12,223 nucleotides of DNA from RYN-428 sp035648595 (GTDB taxonomy: Bacteria > Planctomycetota > Phycisphaerae > Tepidisphaerales > Tepidisphaeraceae): positions 1-12,223 of the forward strand of contig DASRLH010000320.1 in assembly GCA_035648595.1 (NCBI GenBank). Reading direction: 5' to 3'. The position numbers were made by a program, and so were the translations under genes. Shown here piece after piece: positions 12,110-12,223 of this stretch. Numbering within the stretch: the stretch's first letter is position 1; every line of letters begins with the position of its first letter. A model generated the notes under the pieces. The model was not told where the DNA came from. It saw nothing but the letters and a program-made list of their open reading frames with translations, and did not search any database.

Positions 12110-12158
12110 GGGATATGGCAAGTTTACGCGAATGGGTTCCAATGAGCCAAGGGAGAGC

Positions 12159-12223
12159 GTGGACAATAGGCAGGGGATCGCAGCGACGGCGGTTCCATGC
12201 GCGCATGCGGCGGCGTCGCCCTC
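12159..12223 (+). CDS. Possible start of a further gene running off the window
   Basis: A GTG at 12159 is preceded by AGGGAG (12150-12155) and opens a frame (VDNRQGIAATAVPCAH...) that stays open to the last base; an in-frame ATG lies at 12132. Only about 21 residues are visible, so no family can be named. Further MoxR-cluster genes would be expected in this direction, but the frame may be chance. Confidence 0.17.
   Translation, partial: MDNRQGIAATAVPCAHAAASP

Overview
The window looks like chromosomal DNA from a GC-rich member of the Planctomycetota, possibly near Phycisphaerae. I infer this from several traits together: a prepilin-like protein with the GFTLVELLVVIGIIALL leader and an H-X9-DG motif, a BlaI repressor paired with an M56 metallopeptidase, a MoxR / DUF58 / BatA-VWA gene cluster, an HU protein with the 'GINPFT...KAKPARKVIKVRPLK' tail, and many dispersed GC-rich hairpin repeats in the gaps. 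No rRNA, tRNA, CRISPR array or transposase gene was recognised.

Layout. Positions 1-618 hold the 3' part of a nucleoside-phosphorylase-fold enzyme that resembles the hopanoid-associated HpnG group. A hairpin-pair repeat follows, then a DUF456 membrane protein (734-1327), an HU-type DNA-binding protein (1409-1726) with a good intrinsic terminator, and a prepilin-like secreted or pseudopilin protein (1961-2698). A GlcD-type FAD oxidase (2716-4161) lies convergently on the minus strand. The 4162-4528 gap holds a second hairpin-repeat family and then a well-formed promoter carrying two mirror-image operator dyads. These drive a two-gene unit: a BlaI/MecI-type repressor (4529-4906) and a 606-residue M56 membrane protease whose C-terminus is an RND/HlyD-type efflux adaptor domain instead of a penicillin-sensing domain (4958-6778). 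From 6989 to 11824 come MoxR AAA+ ATPase, DUF58 protein and a large BatA/von Willebrand A membrane protein, all on the plus strand. Hairpin repeats lie between and after these three genes. The last 400 bases hold a GAATT microsatellite, two more repeat copies and possibly the start of another gene.

How the genes may work together. BlaI should bind the two dyads and repress itself and the protease. The protease, when triggered from the periplasmic side, should cleave BlaI, as in the staphylococcal Bla/Mec systems (known family behaviour). Here the sensing end is an efflux-adaptor fold, so the signal may be an efflux substrate, a pump partner or envelope stress rather than a beta-lactam (inference). 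MoxR, DUF58 and BatA/VWA proteins commonly act as a chaperone-type ATPase with metal-dependent VWA partners in the cell envelope. Whether the BlaI/M56 pair has any functional link to them cannot be told from position alone.

The most noteworthy items are the BlaI/M56-adaptor fusion with its operator, and the set of paired hairpin elements. At least four sequence families are present, and two distant copies of one share spacer sequence as well as arms.
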